A stretch of DNA of 64,000 bases from Saccharothrix sp. NRRL B-16314 (GCF_000716595.1 NZ_JNXC01000014.1:89801-153800), one strand, 5' to 3'; counted from the stretch's first letter, positions 11,303-20,026 are shown. Notes: a model not told the origin generated them from the letters alone. Made by a program: numbers and translations.

Positions 11303-11698
11303 TCAGCTGTCCGGCTGAGGGATGTCCAGGGCGGTGCCGTAGAGGCGGGACGCGCGGAGGGTGATCGTCAGGCGGCGGTCCGGTTCCGGGTTGTCGGCCG
11401 GCTCCGCCTCGACCAGTTCCGCGTCGCCCTCGACCACCGCGAACGACCACACGTCCGGCCCGCTGACGTGCAGTGACACCCGCGGGTTGGCGCGGATCTG
11501 GCGGGCTTTGAGGCGGTCCGCGGTGGTGGAGACGCGGATCGTGCGCTCCACCGGGTCCCACTGGTACAGCACCGTGGACAGGTGGGGTTGCCCGCTGCGC
11601 TTCACGGTCGCCAGCACCCCGAACTGCTGCGCCCCGATCAGGGCCACCAGCTCGTCGTCGGTGAGGGTGCGGGGTGCGGGGCCTGCGTTGACGGTCAT
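11303..11698 (-). CDS. PPOX-class (split beta-barrel) F420-dependent oxidoreductase family protein
   Basis: 131-aa flavin/deazaflavin-binding split-barrel protein. Diagnostic segments are FGVLATVKRSGQPHLSTVLY near residues 26-45, VSTTADRLKARQIRANPRVS, and VVEGDAELVEAE. Family members use F420 or FMN to reduce diverse substrates or bind them. It is the third gene of a MarR-exporter-PPOX operon (28 bp after the exporter), so a role in detoxifying a compound sensed by the MarR protein is plausible but unproven. Confidence 0.9.
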   Translation of the reverse strand: MTVNAGPAPRTLTDDELVALIGAQQFGVLATVKRSGQPHLSTVLYQWDPVERTIRVSTTADRLKARQIRANPRVSLHVSGPDVWSFAVVEGDAELVEAEPADNPEPDRRLTITLRASRLYGTALDIPQPDS

Positions 11699-11726
11699 GT
11701 CGATCTCCTCGGTGAACGGGGGCGGG

Positions 11727-13178
11727 TCAGGCAGTAGGGCGCTTGCGCAGGACGGTCGACGCGACCACGAACGCGGCGGCCAGCAGGGCGGCGGCGATGG
11801 TGAAGGCCACGTGGTACCCGGCGGTCAGGGCGGCGGGCTCGGTGGCGCCCGACGCCAGGTCCTCCTCGGTGCGGGCGGCGGCGAAGGTGGACAGGACGGC
11901 GACGCCCACCGCCATGCCGACCTGCTGCGTGGTGTTGAACAGGCCGGACACCAGGCCCGCGTCGTCCGGCGCGGCGTCGGACATGCCCAGCGAGGTCAGG
12001 GCGGGCAGCACCAGCCCGCCACCCGCGATCAGCAGCATGACCGGCAGCAGGTCGGTGACGTAGTCCGCGTCCACCGGGACCGCGATGAGCTTGAGCATCG
12101 CGCCGAACAGCAGCACCAGCCCGACCAGGAGCACCGCCCGCTCACCGAACCGCGTGTTCAGGCGTGCCGAGACGAACAGCGACACGCCACCGATCGCGAC
12201 CGCCGCCGGCAGCATCGCCAACCCGGTCGCCAAAGCGCTGTAGTGCAACACCTTCTGCATGTAGAGCGCGACGATGATCTGGAACGCGAACATCGCCGAC
12301 AACGTCAGGACCTGCACCAGGTTGGCCCCGCTGACGTTGCGCGAACGCAGGACCCGCAACGGCATCAACGGCGTCTTCGCGGTCGCCTGACGAACGACGA
12401 ACCCCGCCAGCAAGCCAAGGGACAGCGCGCCGAGGCCGAGCGTGTGCGGCGCCGCCCACCCGTGCTGCTCGACCTTCACGACGGTGTAGATGCCGAGCAT
12501 CAGCCCGCTCGTGACCAACCCCGCGCCCAGCACGTCCGCGCCCGCGGTCAGACCGACGCCCCGGTCGGACGGCAGCGCGCGGACCGCGAGGGCGATCGTG
12601 GCCAGGCCGATCGGCAGGTTGATGAAGAAGATCCAGTGCCAGCTCAGCGCGTCGGTGAGCACGCCGCCCAGCACCTGCCCGATGGACGCACCGGCCGCCC
12701 CGGTGAAGCTGAAGACCCCGATGGCCTTGGCCCGCTCGCCGGGATCGGTGAACAGCGTCACCAGGATGCCGAGCACGACCGCCGACGCCATCGCGCTGCC
12801 CACGCCCTGGAGGAACCGCGCGGCGATCAGCAGACCCGGCGTGGTCGCCGCGCCCGCGAGCAGCGACGCGGCGGTGAACACGGCGTTGCCCGCCACGAAC
12901 ATCGCCTTGCGGCCGATCAGGTCACCGAGCCGCCCGGCCAGCAGCAGCAGGCCGCCGAACGCGATCAGGTAGGCGTTGACCGTCCAGCTCAGGCCGGCGG
13001 GGGAGAAGCCGAGGTCCCGCTGGATGGCGGGCATGGCGACGGTGACGATGCTGCCGTCGAGGATCGTCATCAGCATCGCGGCGGACAGCACGGCCAGTGC
13101 GGTCCAGCGGTTGGCGCGGGGCTGGGCGAGCGGTGTTCCGAGCGGTGCTGCGGGCGGTGTTCCGAGCGTGGACGACAT
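11727..13178 (-). CDS. MFS multidrug exporter, DHA2 (14-TM, EmrB/QacA) family
   Basis: 483 aa, fourteen predicted membrane helices after a short Pro/Ala-rich cytoplasmic start containing an LGTP repeat. Diagnostic motifs: LDGSIVTVAMPAIQRDLGFS in TM1, LLLLAGRLGDLIGRK (motif A), and the GASIGQVLGGVLTDALSWHW segment of TM5 (motif C and following). A proton-driven drug exporter is expected. It lies 73 bp downstream of the marR-type gene with a shared motif in the gap, and upstream of the PPOX gene. Confidence 0.95.
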   Translation of the reverse strand: MSSTLGTPPAAPLGTPLAQPRANRWTALAVLSAAMLMTILDGSIVTVAMPAIQRDLGFSPAGLSWTVNAYLIAFGGLLLLAGRLGDLIGRKAMFVAGNAVFTAASLLAGAATTPGLLIAARFLQGVGSAMASAVVLGILVTLFTDPGERAKAIGVFSFTGAAGASIGQVLGGVLTDALSWHWIFFINLPIGLATIALAVRALPSDRGVGLTAGADVLGAGLVTSGLMLGIYTVVKVEQHGWAAPHTLGLGALSLGLLAGFVVRQATAKTPLMPLRVLRSRNVSGANLVQVLTLSAMFAFQIIVALYMQKVLHYSALATGLAMLPAAVAIGGVSLFVSARLNTRFGERAVLLVGLVLLFGAMLKLIAVPVDADYVTDLLPVMLLIAGGGLVLPALTSLGMSDAAPDDAGLVSGLFNTTQQVGMAVGVAVLSTFAAARTEEDLASGATEPAALTAGYHVAFTIAAALLAAAFVVASTVLRKRPTA

Positions 13179-13236
13179 GGTTCTCCCCTGTCCGGTTGGC
13201 GACAGGAGGAACCGTAGCGGATAGTTTTGTTACAGA

Positions 13237-13255
13237 CAATCTCTTGCGGACTTAT
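13237..13255 (+). promoter_or_regulatory. Candidate MarR operator, copy 1
   Basis: CAATCTCTTGCGGACTTAT in the gap just after the marR-type stop and upstream of the exporter. The core ATCTCTTGCGGA recurs in inverted orientation in front of the MarR gene (13776-13787). A conserved 12-mer at both promoter positions of one operon is the pattern expected of an operator; binding is inferred. Confidence 0.45.
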
Positions 13256-13740
13256 CGGGTGCTCTCGCGGGCCCGACGGGCGGTCTGCGGTGCGGTGACC
13301 GGGGTGGCCAAGTGGCCGGTGACCAGCAGGTTCATCGCGTGGAGGAGGGCGTCCCGGTCCTTCTTCGGCAGCGACCCCAGGGCTGCCCGGTGCACGCCGT
13401 CCACGACCTCCTGGCTGCGCTTTGCCAGCTCCGCGCCCTTGTCGGTGACCGCGACGATCCGGGCCCGCCGGTCCGCGCTGGACGGCCGGCGCTCGGCGAG
13501 CCCGGCCTTCTCCAGCGCGTCGACGGTGACGACCATCGTGGTCTTGTCCATGTCGCCGAGCTCGGCCAACTGGATCTGCGTGCGCTCCTCTTCGAGGGCG
13601 TGGACGAGCACGCAGTGCATCCGCGCGGTCAGCCCGATCTCGGCGAGCGCCGCCGCCATCCGGGTGCGCAGCACGTGGCCGGCGTGGTCCAGGAGGAACG
13701 ACAGGTCGGATTCGGTGCGGGCCGGGGCCATGGCGGACAT
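13252..13740 (-). CDS. MarR-family transcriptional regulator
   Basis: 162 aa winged-helix repressor. The dimerisation helices flank a wHTH, visible as IQLAELGDMDKTTMVVTVDA (recognition helix) followed by the wing AERRPSSADRRARIVAVT. First gene of the marR-exporter-PPOX unit; such proteins normally repress the linked exporter and are released by a small phenolic or xenobiotic ligand. ATG 13740 is used; an in-frame ATG three codons later is equally possible. Confidence 0.93.
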   Translation of the reverse strand: MSAMAPARTESDLSFLLDHAGHVLRTRMAAALAEIGLTARMHCVLVHALEEERTQIQLAELGDMDKTTMVVTVDALEKAGLAERRPSSADRRARIVAVTDKGAELAKRSQEVVDGVHRAALGSLPKKDRDALLHAMNLLVTGHLATPVTAPQTARRARESTR

Positions 13741-13771
13741 GGCCCCAGCCTACTCATCCGGACAACAGTGG

Positions 13772-13788
13772 ATTATCCGCAAGAGATG
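13772..13788 (-). promoter_or_regulatory. Candidate MarR operator, copy 2, at marR promoter
   Basis: On the minus strand this reads CATCTCTTGCGGATAAT, sharing ATCTCTTGCGGA with the site at 13239-13250. It sits 32-48 bp upstream of the MarR start. It overlaps a possible minus-10 (GATAAT), and an adjacent imperfect inverted repeat CGGATAA...TTGTCCG extends toward the gene. This fits autorepression. Confidence 0.45.
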
Positions 13789-13800
13789 CAAGAGAACCGG

Positions 13801-15138
13801 TCACAGCGGCGGGTGGGCGTTGCGCAGCAACCCCTGGAACTGCGCCGAGTGCCACCGCCCGACCGGTGGCGCGTCCGGCCACGCGCCGGTCGGCCGCGGC
13901 GAGCCCCACCCGCTGTCGTACGTCGGGTCGCACATCCGCTCGAAGGTCCCCTCGCCGTTCGGCAGCGGGATGCTCGCGCCGTCCGACTCGCCCGGCGGCT
14001 TCATCCACACGTACGCGTCGACGCCGGGCGCGGGCGCCGCGACCGGCCGTTCACCGAGGCCCGTGCCGGTCTGGTTGCACCAGTTGGAGATCAGCAGTCG
14101 GCGGTCGAGCCTGCCGCCGTCGACGTACGCGTCGACGCTGGTCTCCGGGCCCGGTGCGGTCGGCCGGTTCGGGCCGCCCCAGCCGTTGCGGGACGTGTCG
14201 ATCAGCACGCCGGCGTTCTCGCCGAAGCCCACGGCCACCAGCTCGCGCCGGAAGCCATCCACATAGGACAGTTCATCGACGAAGTCGTTCCAGTCGACCC
14301 ACCTGCTCTGCAGGATCGACGTCCCGTTGACCGACGTCTTGACGAGGAACTCCTCGCGCAACGCCGAGTAGTCGGCGACGTTGGCGATGAAGCCGTGCAC
14401 GTTCGCCTTCGTGCTGCCACCCAACGTCGCCGCGCTCACCAGCACGTCCCGGGCGGCCAGGCGGTTGTCCCGCCAGCCGAGGGTGCCGTGGTGGCCGATG
14501 TCCAGGTAGCTGTAGACGTTCCCGATCCGGCCCAGCTTCGCCAGCGCGTACCCGATGCCCTCCACGTAGGTCCCGCGCGCCTTGATCTGGTCGCACGCGG
14601 CCGTGGCCGAAGGGCGCGGCGACACGTGCGTGACCAGGAACGCCACCGCGTTCGGCTCCACGACGGTGACGATCCGGAGGTTCCGGTACGCCGGTTCGGC
14701 CACGATCGAGGCGATGGGGTCGATGAACTCCTGCCGGTACCGCGGCAGGTCGTCAGGCCCCAGGTCGCCGTTGGACGACAGGCGACCGCAGTCCCGGCCG
14801 GGCAGGTTGTGCAGCACGAGCTGCACCACGTCGGCGTCCTGGCCCAAGGCCGCGTCCAAGTGCTCGCGCAGCCCCAACCGGCCGTTCCAGCCCTGGATGG
14901 ACAGGGTGTTGTCGAGCCACACGCCGGTCGGCTGGTCGGACACGGCGTGACCGCCCGGTTCGGCGTCGGCACGCACGGACCAGTCCGGGTTGGCGTAGAC
15001 GCGCGCTCCGACGTACGGGTTGTCCACGCGTGGCGACCACCGAGGGGTCGTTCCGGCGCCGGCAGGGGCGGCGACCGCGAGCGAGGCGGTGAACGCGACC
15101 GCCGTCAGCACGTGGCCGACGCGGATGAGGGATCTCAT
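13801..15138 (-). CDS. Secreted GH6-family protein (cellobiohydrolase/endoglucanase fold) with Asn at catalytic-acid position
   Basis: 445 aa with a Sec signal peptide (cleavage about residue 28, AGAGT). The GH6 fold is clear: LHNLPGRDCGRLSSNG with Asp116, VYSYLDIGHHGTLGW with Asp213, GVLIDTSRNGWGG with Asp314, and the C-terminal ISNWCNQTGTGLGERP and VDAYVWMKPPGESDG blocks. The proton-donor signature, normally E-P/I-D-[SA]-L, is here VVEPNAVAF: codon AAC at 14650-14652 places Asn at 163. No cellulose-binding module is present. The enzyme may be inactive, altered, or a binding protein. GGAGGT precedes the ATG. Divergent from the GH92 gene. Confidence 0.92.
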   Translation of the reverse strand: MRSLIRVGHVLTAVAFTASLAVAAPAGAGTTPRWSPRVDNPYVGARVYANPDWSVRADAEPGGHAVSDQPTGVWLDNTLSIQGWNGRLGLREHLDAALGQDADVVQLVLHNLPGRDCGRLSSNGDLGPDDLPRYRQEFIDPIASIVAEPAYRNLRIVTVVEPNAVAFLVTHVSPRPSATAACDQIKARGTYVEGIGYALAKLGRIGNVYSYLDIGHHGTLGWRDNRLAARDVLVSAATLGGSTKANVHGFIANVADYSALREEFLVKTSVNGTSILQSRWVDWNDFVDELSYVDGFRRELVAVGFGENAGVLIDTSRNGWGGPNRPTAPGPETSVDAYVDGGRLDRRLLISNWCNQTGTGLGERPVAAPAPGVDAYVWMKPPGESDGASIPLPNGEGTFERMCDPTYDSGWGSPRPTGAWPDAPPVGRWHSAQFQGLLRNAHPPL

Positions 15139-15344
15139 GAACTGCTACCTCCGATGATCACGACGACGTGAAGGAGGCGGTGTGCTGCCACCGTACCGCG
15201 CGGGCGCGACGGCCGGCAGCGATCACGCGGAGGCGGTTTCGCGCTCGCCCGGCCCATGACAACAGTGGACAGAAAGCGCGTCGGAGCTTCCGACCGGCCC
15301 GCCCGGTTGGGTAGACCATGGGCAGTCGAGAGGTGGAGGACGCG
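15139..15344. other. Divergent promoter region between GH6 and GH92 genes
   Basis: 206 bp without a gene. A short inverted repeat TCACG-acga-CGTGA lies at 15158-15171, about 20 bp before the GH6 start. I see no match to the CebR-type 14-bp operator that controls many actinomycete cellulase genes and no convincing minus-35/minus-10 pair. Confidence 0.5.
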
Positions 15345-18335
15345 GTGCGGGTTGTCACGGCCGGGTTGGCGATCGTTCTGGCAGTGGGTCCGGTGGTCGC
15401 GCCGGAGGTGCCGGCCACGGCGTCGCCACGGGACGCGGTCGGGCACGTCGACCCGCTGATCGGGTCGGCGGGCGGCGGCAACACCTACCCCGGCGCGGTG
15501 CGGCCGTTCGGGATGATCTCGTGGAGCCCGACCAGCACCGCGGGCGACCAGACCAACACCGGCGCGGCCAACGGGTACTCCTACAACACCACCAGGGTGC
15601 GCGGGTTCAGCCTCACCCACGTCAACGGCGCGGGCTGCCACCCCGGCGCCGCCGGTGACGTGCCGATCATGCCGTTCGTCGGCGAGGTGACGAGTTCGCC
15701 CACCGCCGACGTCCGCGACCAGGTCTTCGCCTCCGACTTCACCCACGACGACGAGTCGGCCACGCCGGGCCGCTACCGGGTGGGACTGGCGTCGGGCGCG
15801 TCGGCGGACCTGAGCGTGACCACGCGCGCCGGCGTCGGCGACTTCACGTTCCCGCGCGACCGGCCCGCGGCCCTGCTGTTCCGGGTCTCCAACTCGCTCA
15901 ACGGCAGCGAGGACGCCGAGGTCACCATCGACCCGGACACCCGCACCGTGTCCGGGTCCGTGCTCACCGGCGCGTTCTGCGGCCGCAGGGCCAACGGCGG
16001 CGGGAACAACAAGAAGACCTACTACCGGCTGTACTTCACCGCGTCGTTCGACCGCGCCTTCGCGGGCACCGGCACGTGGGTCGACGGCTCGCTCCAGCCC
16101 GGCGGCACCACCGCGAGCGGCGGCGAGGGCTACGAGACGGGCGCGGCGCGGCAGGGGCGCGGGTCCGGCGGCTACGTCACTTTCGACCCTTCCGGTGACA
16201 ACGACGTGCGCGTGCGGGTCGGCATCTCGTACACGAGCGCGGAGGCGGCGCGGCACAACCTGGACCGCGAGATCCGGCCGCACGACAGCGTGGACGACAT
16301 CGCCGCCGACGCCCGCCGCGAGTGGGCGAGGCAACTGCGCGCGGTGGAGGTCACCGGAGGCACGGAAGCGGAGCGCACCACCTTCTACACCGCGCTCTAC
16401 CACTCGTTCCTGCAGCCGAACGTGACGAGCGACGTGGACGGCACCTACCTCGGCAGCGACCGCCGGGTCCACCGGCTGGAACAGGGCCAGCGCGCCCAGT
16501 ACGGCAACTTCTCCGGCTGGGACCAGTACCGCGCCCACACCCAGCTCCTGGCCCTGCTCGAACCGAAGATCGCCTCCGACTACGCCCAGTCGCTGCTCAA
16601 CCTGGCGAACCAGAACGGCGGCGTGTGGGACCGCTGGGTGCACGTCAACGGGCCGACGCACGTGATGACCGGCGACCCGTCCGCGCCCGCGCTGGCGGGC
16701 ATGCACGCGATGGGGGCACGGGACTTCGACGTGCGGTCGGCGTTCGAGTCGCTGGTGCGCCAGGCCACCGTGCCGCACCCGGACGGCCTGTCCGACAAGG
16801 GGTGCCCCGGCCAGTGCGAGGGGCAGCGGCCGAACCTGGCCGAGTACCTGCGCCTCGGCTACGCGCCGCAGGACACGTGCCACTGCTGGGGCGGCGCGGC
16901 GGAAACGCTGGAGGACGCCACCGCCGACTTCGCCCTGGCCGACTGGGCGGGCCGGCTCGGGCGCGCCGACGTGCGCGACGCGTTGCTGCCCCGGGCGAGC
17001 TGGTGGCGCAACACGTTCAACCCCTCGGCGGCGGACGGCGGCTACCAGCAGGCGCGGATGTCGGACGGCACGTGGACGTGGCCGTTCAGCCCGTCGTCGG
17101 ACCTCGGTTTCGCGCAGGGCACGAGTTCGACCTACACGTGGATGGTGCAGCACGACGTGTCCGGCCTCGCCGCGGCGATGGGCGGGCGCGAGCGGGCGGC
17201 GCAGCGGTTGGACGCGTTCTTCCACAAGCCGGACGGCTCGTGGGCGACCGGCGGCGACGGGCTGCGGTACGACCCGACCAACGAGCCCGGCATCCACACC
17301 CCGTGGCTCTACAACGCGCTGGGACAGCCGTGGAAGACGCAGGAGACCGTGCGCGCCATGGCGTCCCTCGTGTACCGGACGGGTCCGAGCGGGCTGCCCG
17401 GCAACGACGACCTCGGCACCATGTCGGCGTGGTACGTGTTCGCCGCGCTCGGCGTGTACCCGCAGACGCCGAGCCGGGCGGAACTGCTGCTGTCCAGCCC
17501 GGTGTTCCCGGCCGCGAAGATCAACCGGAACGGCGCGCCGACCATCACGATCAGCGCGCCCGACGCGTCGCCGTCGAACGTGTACGTGCGCGGTGCGACG
17601 CTGAACGGCCAGGCGCACGGCAAGTCGTGGCTGTCGGAGGACTTCGTCACCGGAGGCGGTGAGCTCGTCGTGGACGTCACCTCCACGCCCGACACCACCT
17701 GGGGCACCGCGGACCTGCCCGTCGACCACGTGCCGACGGCGACCGAGCCGGTGCCCAACCTGCCGGCGGCGTGCACGCGGTCCGGCACGTGGTGCGCGCA
17801 GGACCTGCACGGCCAGTACGACGTGGACGGCGCGTCCACCGCCGACGCCAAGCAGCAGGGCAACCTCGACGGCAAGGGCTGGAGCTTCCCGGCCGAGCAA
17901 CTGCCCGCCGCCGGCGTGCGAGCCGTGGGCGACGCCGCGTACGCCGTGCCGTCCACCGCCGGCACGACCCGCAACTTCCTCACCGCCCGAGGCCAGCGCC
18001 TCCACCTGACGCCGGGGCGCTACGGCGCGTTGGAAGTGCTGGTCACCGCGGTCAACGGCGACCAGCGCACCGACATCACCACCACCTACGCCGACGGGAC
18101 GACGGCCACGACCCGCCTGTCCGTCACCGACTGGGCCGCACCGGGCCCGCGCTTCGGGGAACGCGCCGCCGTCACCGCCTCCACCCGCCACCGCACGGAC
18201 GGCACCGCGGACGGCCGCACGGTCCGGATCTGGCACCTGACCGTGCCACTCGACCCGAATCGCGAGGCCACGTCGCTCGTGCTCTCGGCCAACGCGAACG
18301 TCAAGCTGTTCGCCCTCACCGGGACCACGTCCTAG
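15345..18335 (+). CDS. Secreted GH92 alpha-mannosidase with C-terminal accessory domain
   Basis: Calcium-dependent exo-alpha-mannosidase family member, about 996 aa, secreted. Diagnostic GH92 segments: HVDPLIGSAGGGNTYPGAVR at the start of the mature protein, FSGWDQYRAHTQLLAL, the acid-bearing TNEPGIHTPWLYN, and the base motif GNDDLGTMSAWYVFAALG. Residues from about 810 to the end form a separate beta-rich domain beginning SGTWCAQDLHGQYDVDG, probably carbohydrate binding. An ATG at 15318 is in frame, but it would add acidic residues before the signal peptide. GTG at 15345 follows GGAGGA (15335-15340) and gives a normal signal sequence (VRVVTAGLAIVLAVG). Likely trims fungal or plant mannans and glycans outside the cell. 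Confidence 0.94.
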   Translation: MRVVTAGLAIVLAVGPVVAPEVPATASPRDAVGHVDPLIGSAGGGNTYPGAVRPFGMISWSPTSTAGDQTNTGAANGYSYNTTRVRGFSLTHVNGAGCHPGAAGDVPIMPFVGEVTSSPTADVRDQVFASDFTHDDESATPGRYRVGLASGASADLSVTTRAGVGDFTFPRDRPAALLFRVSNSLNGSEDAEVTIDPDTRTVSGSVLTGAFCGRRANGGGNNKKTYYRLYFTASFDRAFAGTGTWVDGSLQPGGTTASGGEGYETGAARQGRGSGGYVTFDPSGDNDVRVRVGISYTSAEAARHNLDREIRPHDSVDDIAADARREWARQLRAVEVTGGTEAERTTFYTALYHSFLQPNVTSDVDGTYLGSDRRVHRLEQGQRAQYGNFSGWDQYRAHTQLLALLEPKIASDYAQSLLNLANQNGGVWDRWVHVNGPTHVMTGDPSAPALAGMHAMGARDFDVRSAFESLVRQATVPHPDGLSDKGCPGQCEGQRPNLAEYLRLGYAPQDTCHCWGGAAETLEDATADFALADWAGRLGRADVRDALLPRASWWRNTFNPSAADGGYQQARMSDGTWTWPFSPSSDLGFAQGTSSTYTWMVQHDVSGLAAAMGGRERAAQRLDAFFHKPDGSWATGGDGLRYDPTNEPGIHTPWLYNALGQPWKTQETVRAMASLVYRTGPSGLPGNDDLGTMSAWYVFAALGVYPQTPSRAELLLSSPVFPAAKINRNGAPTITISAPDASPSNVYVRGATLNGQAHGKSWLSEDFVTGGGELVVDVTSTPDTTWGTADLPVDHVPTATEPVPNLPAACTRSGTWCAQDLHGQYDVDGASTADAKQQGNLDGKGWSFPAEQLPAAGVRAVGDAAYAVPSTAGTTRNFLTARGQRLHLTPGRYGALEVLVTAVNGDQRTDITTTYADGTTATTRLSVTDWAAPGPRFGERAAVTASTRHRTDGTADGRTVRIWHLTVPLDPNREATSLVLSANANVKLFALTGTTS

Positions 18336-19024
18336 CGGTCCGCCTCCAGGTAGCCGTGCAGGGCGGCGGCGGCGTCGAGCATCACCCTCGCTTGCCTGCC
18401 CAGCTCGGCCTCCCGGGCGGTGATGGCGGCCCGCAACGCGTCCGCGCCACCCGAGCGGCGGAACTCGTGCATGATCGGCTTGATCGTGTGCAGCGGGTAG
18501 CGACCTTGCCGCAGGGTGGCCACCAGGCGCGCGTCGCGGACGTCGGCCGGACCGAAGCGGCGGTGCCCGTCGGTGTCGCGTTGCGGTACGAGCAGACCTG
18601 CGGCCTCCCACACACGCAACGCGGACGCCCGCACGCCCAGCCGTGCCGCCAGCTCGCCGACCCGCAGACCGGTGCGCGGCACGGTGTCCGGTGGGTGCCC
18701 GGCCACCGCCGCCAGCGCCTGCGCCGTCGCCCGCAACGCCAGGCGCTGCTCGTGCTTCACCGCGTGCACGGCGTCCACCCTGGCCAACGCGTCGTCCGGC
18801 GCGTCGGCGTGGAGCGAACGCATGATGGCCTTGGCGGCGTCCCACCCGTAGCCACGTCCCAGCGCCCGGTACGTCGTCAACGCCTGCCGGTGCCGCTCGG
18901 TGAACACCCGGTAGCCCGCCGGGGAGCGTTCGGCCGGCGGCAGCACCCCGGCGTCGAGGTAGTTGCGCACCTGCTGGGCCGAGATGCCCGCGGCACGGGC
19001 CAGATCCACCGGGCGAAGACCCAC
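18332..19024 (-). CDS. Double-MerR (TioE-like) transcriptional regulator
   Basis: 230 aa with two complete MerR winged-helix domains in tandem. The first (about residues 2-70) contains PVDLARAAGISAQQVRNYLD and the GYRVFTERHRQAL wing. The second (about 118-185) contains RVGELAARLGVRASALRVWE and GHRRFGPADVRDARLV. Ordinary MerR proteins have one. Tandem architectures are known in TioE-type regulators next to exporters. GTG at 19024 is chosen because GGAGG lies eight bases upstream and the protein then starts exactly at the first domain. It overlaps the convergent GH92 stop by 4 bp and is divergent from the ABC exporter, which it likely controls. Confidence 0.9.
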   Translation of the reverse strand: MGLRPVDLARAAGISAQQVRNYLDAGVLPPAERSPAGYRVFTERHRQALTTYRALGRGYGWDAAKAIMRSLHADAPDDALARVDAVHAVKHEQRLALRATAQALAAVAGHPPDTVPRTGLRVGELAARLGVRASALRVWEAAGLLVPQRDTDGHRRFGPADVRDARLVATLRQGRYPLHTIKPIMHEFRRSGGADALRAAITAREAELGRQARVMLDAAAALHGYLEADR

Positions 19025-19052
19025 CGGGAAGTCCTCCACACGAGCAGTTGGG

Positions 19053-19069
19053 TTCAACGGGAATTTGAA
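19053..19069. promoter_or_regulatory. Candidate MerR/TioE half-palindrome near the regulator start
   Basis: TTCAAC-gggaa-TTTGAA, an inverted repeat 29 bp upstream of the regulator start. It closely resembles the TTCAAC-GTTGAA palindrome at 19121-19138 in front of the exporter. Two similar sites, one at each end of a divergent intergenic region, suggest operators for both genes. Confidence 0.45.
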
Positions 19070-19120
19070 GGTTGGCGGCCGGGGCGCTGCGGCAAGTCGG
19101 GGAAAGCTTAAACTAGGAGG

Positions 19121-19138
19121 TTCAACGATACGGTTGAA
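19121..19138. promoter_or_regulatory. Candidate operator TTCAAC-N6-GTTGAA before the ABC exporter
   Basis: Perfect 6-bp inverted repeat with a 6-bp spacer (TTCAACGATACGGTTGAA), lying between the AGGAGG at 19115-19120 and the ATG at 19142. A protein bound here would mask the ribosome-binding region and the transcription start of the exporter operon. Confidence 0.55.
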
Positions 19139-19141
19139 GGC

Positions 19142-20026
19142 ATGCAAACCAACGACAACCAGCGAAAACCGTCGGTTGTGGACACGCGCGGCCTGCGCAT
19201 GAGGTACGGCCCCACGGACGTGCTGAAGGGCGTCGACCTGACCGTCGGGCAGGGCGAGGTGGTGGCGCTGCTCGGCCCCAACGGCGCCGGCAAGACGACG
19301 ACCATCGAGATCCTGGAGGGCTTCCGCAAGCGGTCGGGCGGTGACGTGCGGGTGCTCGGCGTCGACCCGGATGAGGGCGACGAGGCGTGGCGGGCGCGGC
19401 TGGGCGTGGTGCTGCAGTCGTGGCGCGACCACGGCCGGTGGCGGGTGCGCGAGCTGCTGTCCTACCTGAGCGCGTTCTACGAGCCCTACCGGGAGCAGGT
19501 CTTCGACACCGACGAGCTGATCGACGTCGTCGGCCTCGCGGAGCACGCCCACAAGCGGATCGGCACCCTGTCCGGCGGTCAACGGCGGCGGCTGGACGTG
19601 GCGGTCGGCCTGGTCGGGCGGCCGGACCTGCTGTTCCTGGACGAGCCGACGGTCGGCTTCGACCCCGAGGCCAGGCGGGAGTTCCACGAGCTGGTGCGCC
19701 GCCTGACCGGCACCACCATCCTGCTCACCACGCACGACCTGACCGAAGCGGAGAAGTTGGCCGACCGCATCGTGATCCTGGTGTCCGGCCGGGTCGTGGC
19801 CGACGGCACGGCGGCGGAGCTGGCCGCCCGGATTGCCGGCAAGGCCGAGGTGCGGTACCGCCTCGACGGCCAGGAGCACGTGCTGTCCGCGGCCGATTCC
19901 ACCGGGTACGTGCGGGAGCTGTTCGCCGAGCACGGCAAGGCCGTGGAAGACCTGGAGGTGCGCCGCGCCGACCTGGAAGACGTCTACCTCGCGCTGGTCC
20001 GCGAGTCCGAGGAGGTGACCGCGTGA
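19142..20026 (+). CDS. ABC-2 exporter ATP-binding protein (DrrA/CcmA-like)
   Basis: 294 aa cytoplasmic ATPase of an ABC-2-type exporter. Walker A GPNGAGKTT at residues 45-53, signature LSGGQRRRLDVAVGL, Walker B LLFLDEPTVGFDP, and the switch His in LLTTHDLTEAEKLADR. A C-terminal domain (RYRLDGQEHVL) of the DrrA subfamily follows. ATG start within 22 bases of AGGAGG; the closer GTTGAAGG may also serve. It overlaps the permease by GTGA. Regulated from the divergent double-MerR gene; the substrate is unknown, with drug or antibiotic the usual assignment. Confidence 0.95.
   Translation: MQTNDNQRKPSVVDTRGLRMRYGPTDVLKGVDLTVGQGEVVALLGPNGAGKTTTIEILEGFRKRSGGDVRVLGVDPDEGDEAWRARLGVVLQSWRDHGRWRVRELLSYLSAFYEPYREQVFDTDELIDVVGLAEHAHKRIGTLSGGQRRRLDVAVGLVGRPDLLFLDEPTVGFDPEARREFHELVRRLTGTTILLTTHDLTEAEKLADRIVILVSGRVVADGTAAELAARIAGKAEVRYRLDGQEHVLSAADSTGYVRELFAEHGKAVEDLEVRRADLEDVYLALVRESEEVTA

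Noticed and set aside
15135..18845. Very long minus-strand open frame opposite the GH92 gene
   Set aside because: High G+C DNA gives long antisense frames; the product is low-complexity Arg/Ala/Val-rich, while the plus strand has clear GH92 motifs.
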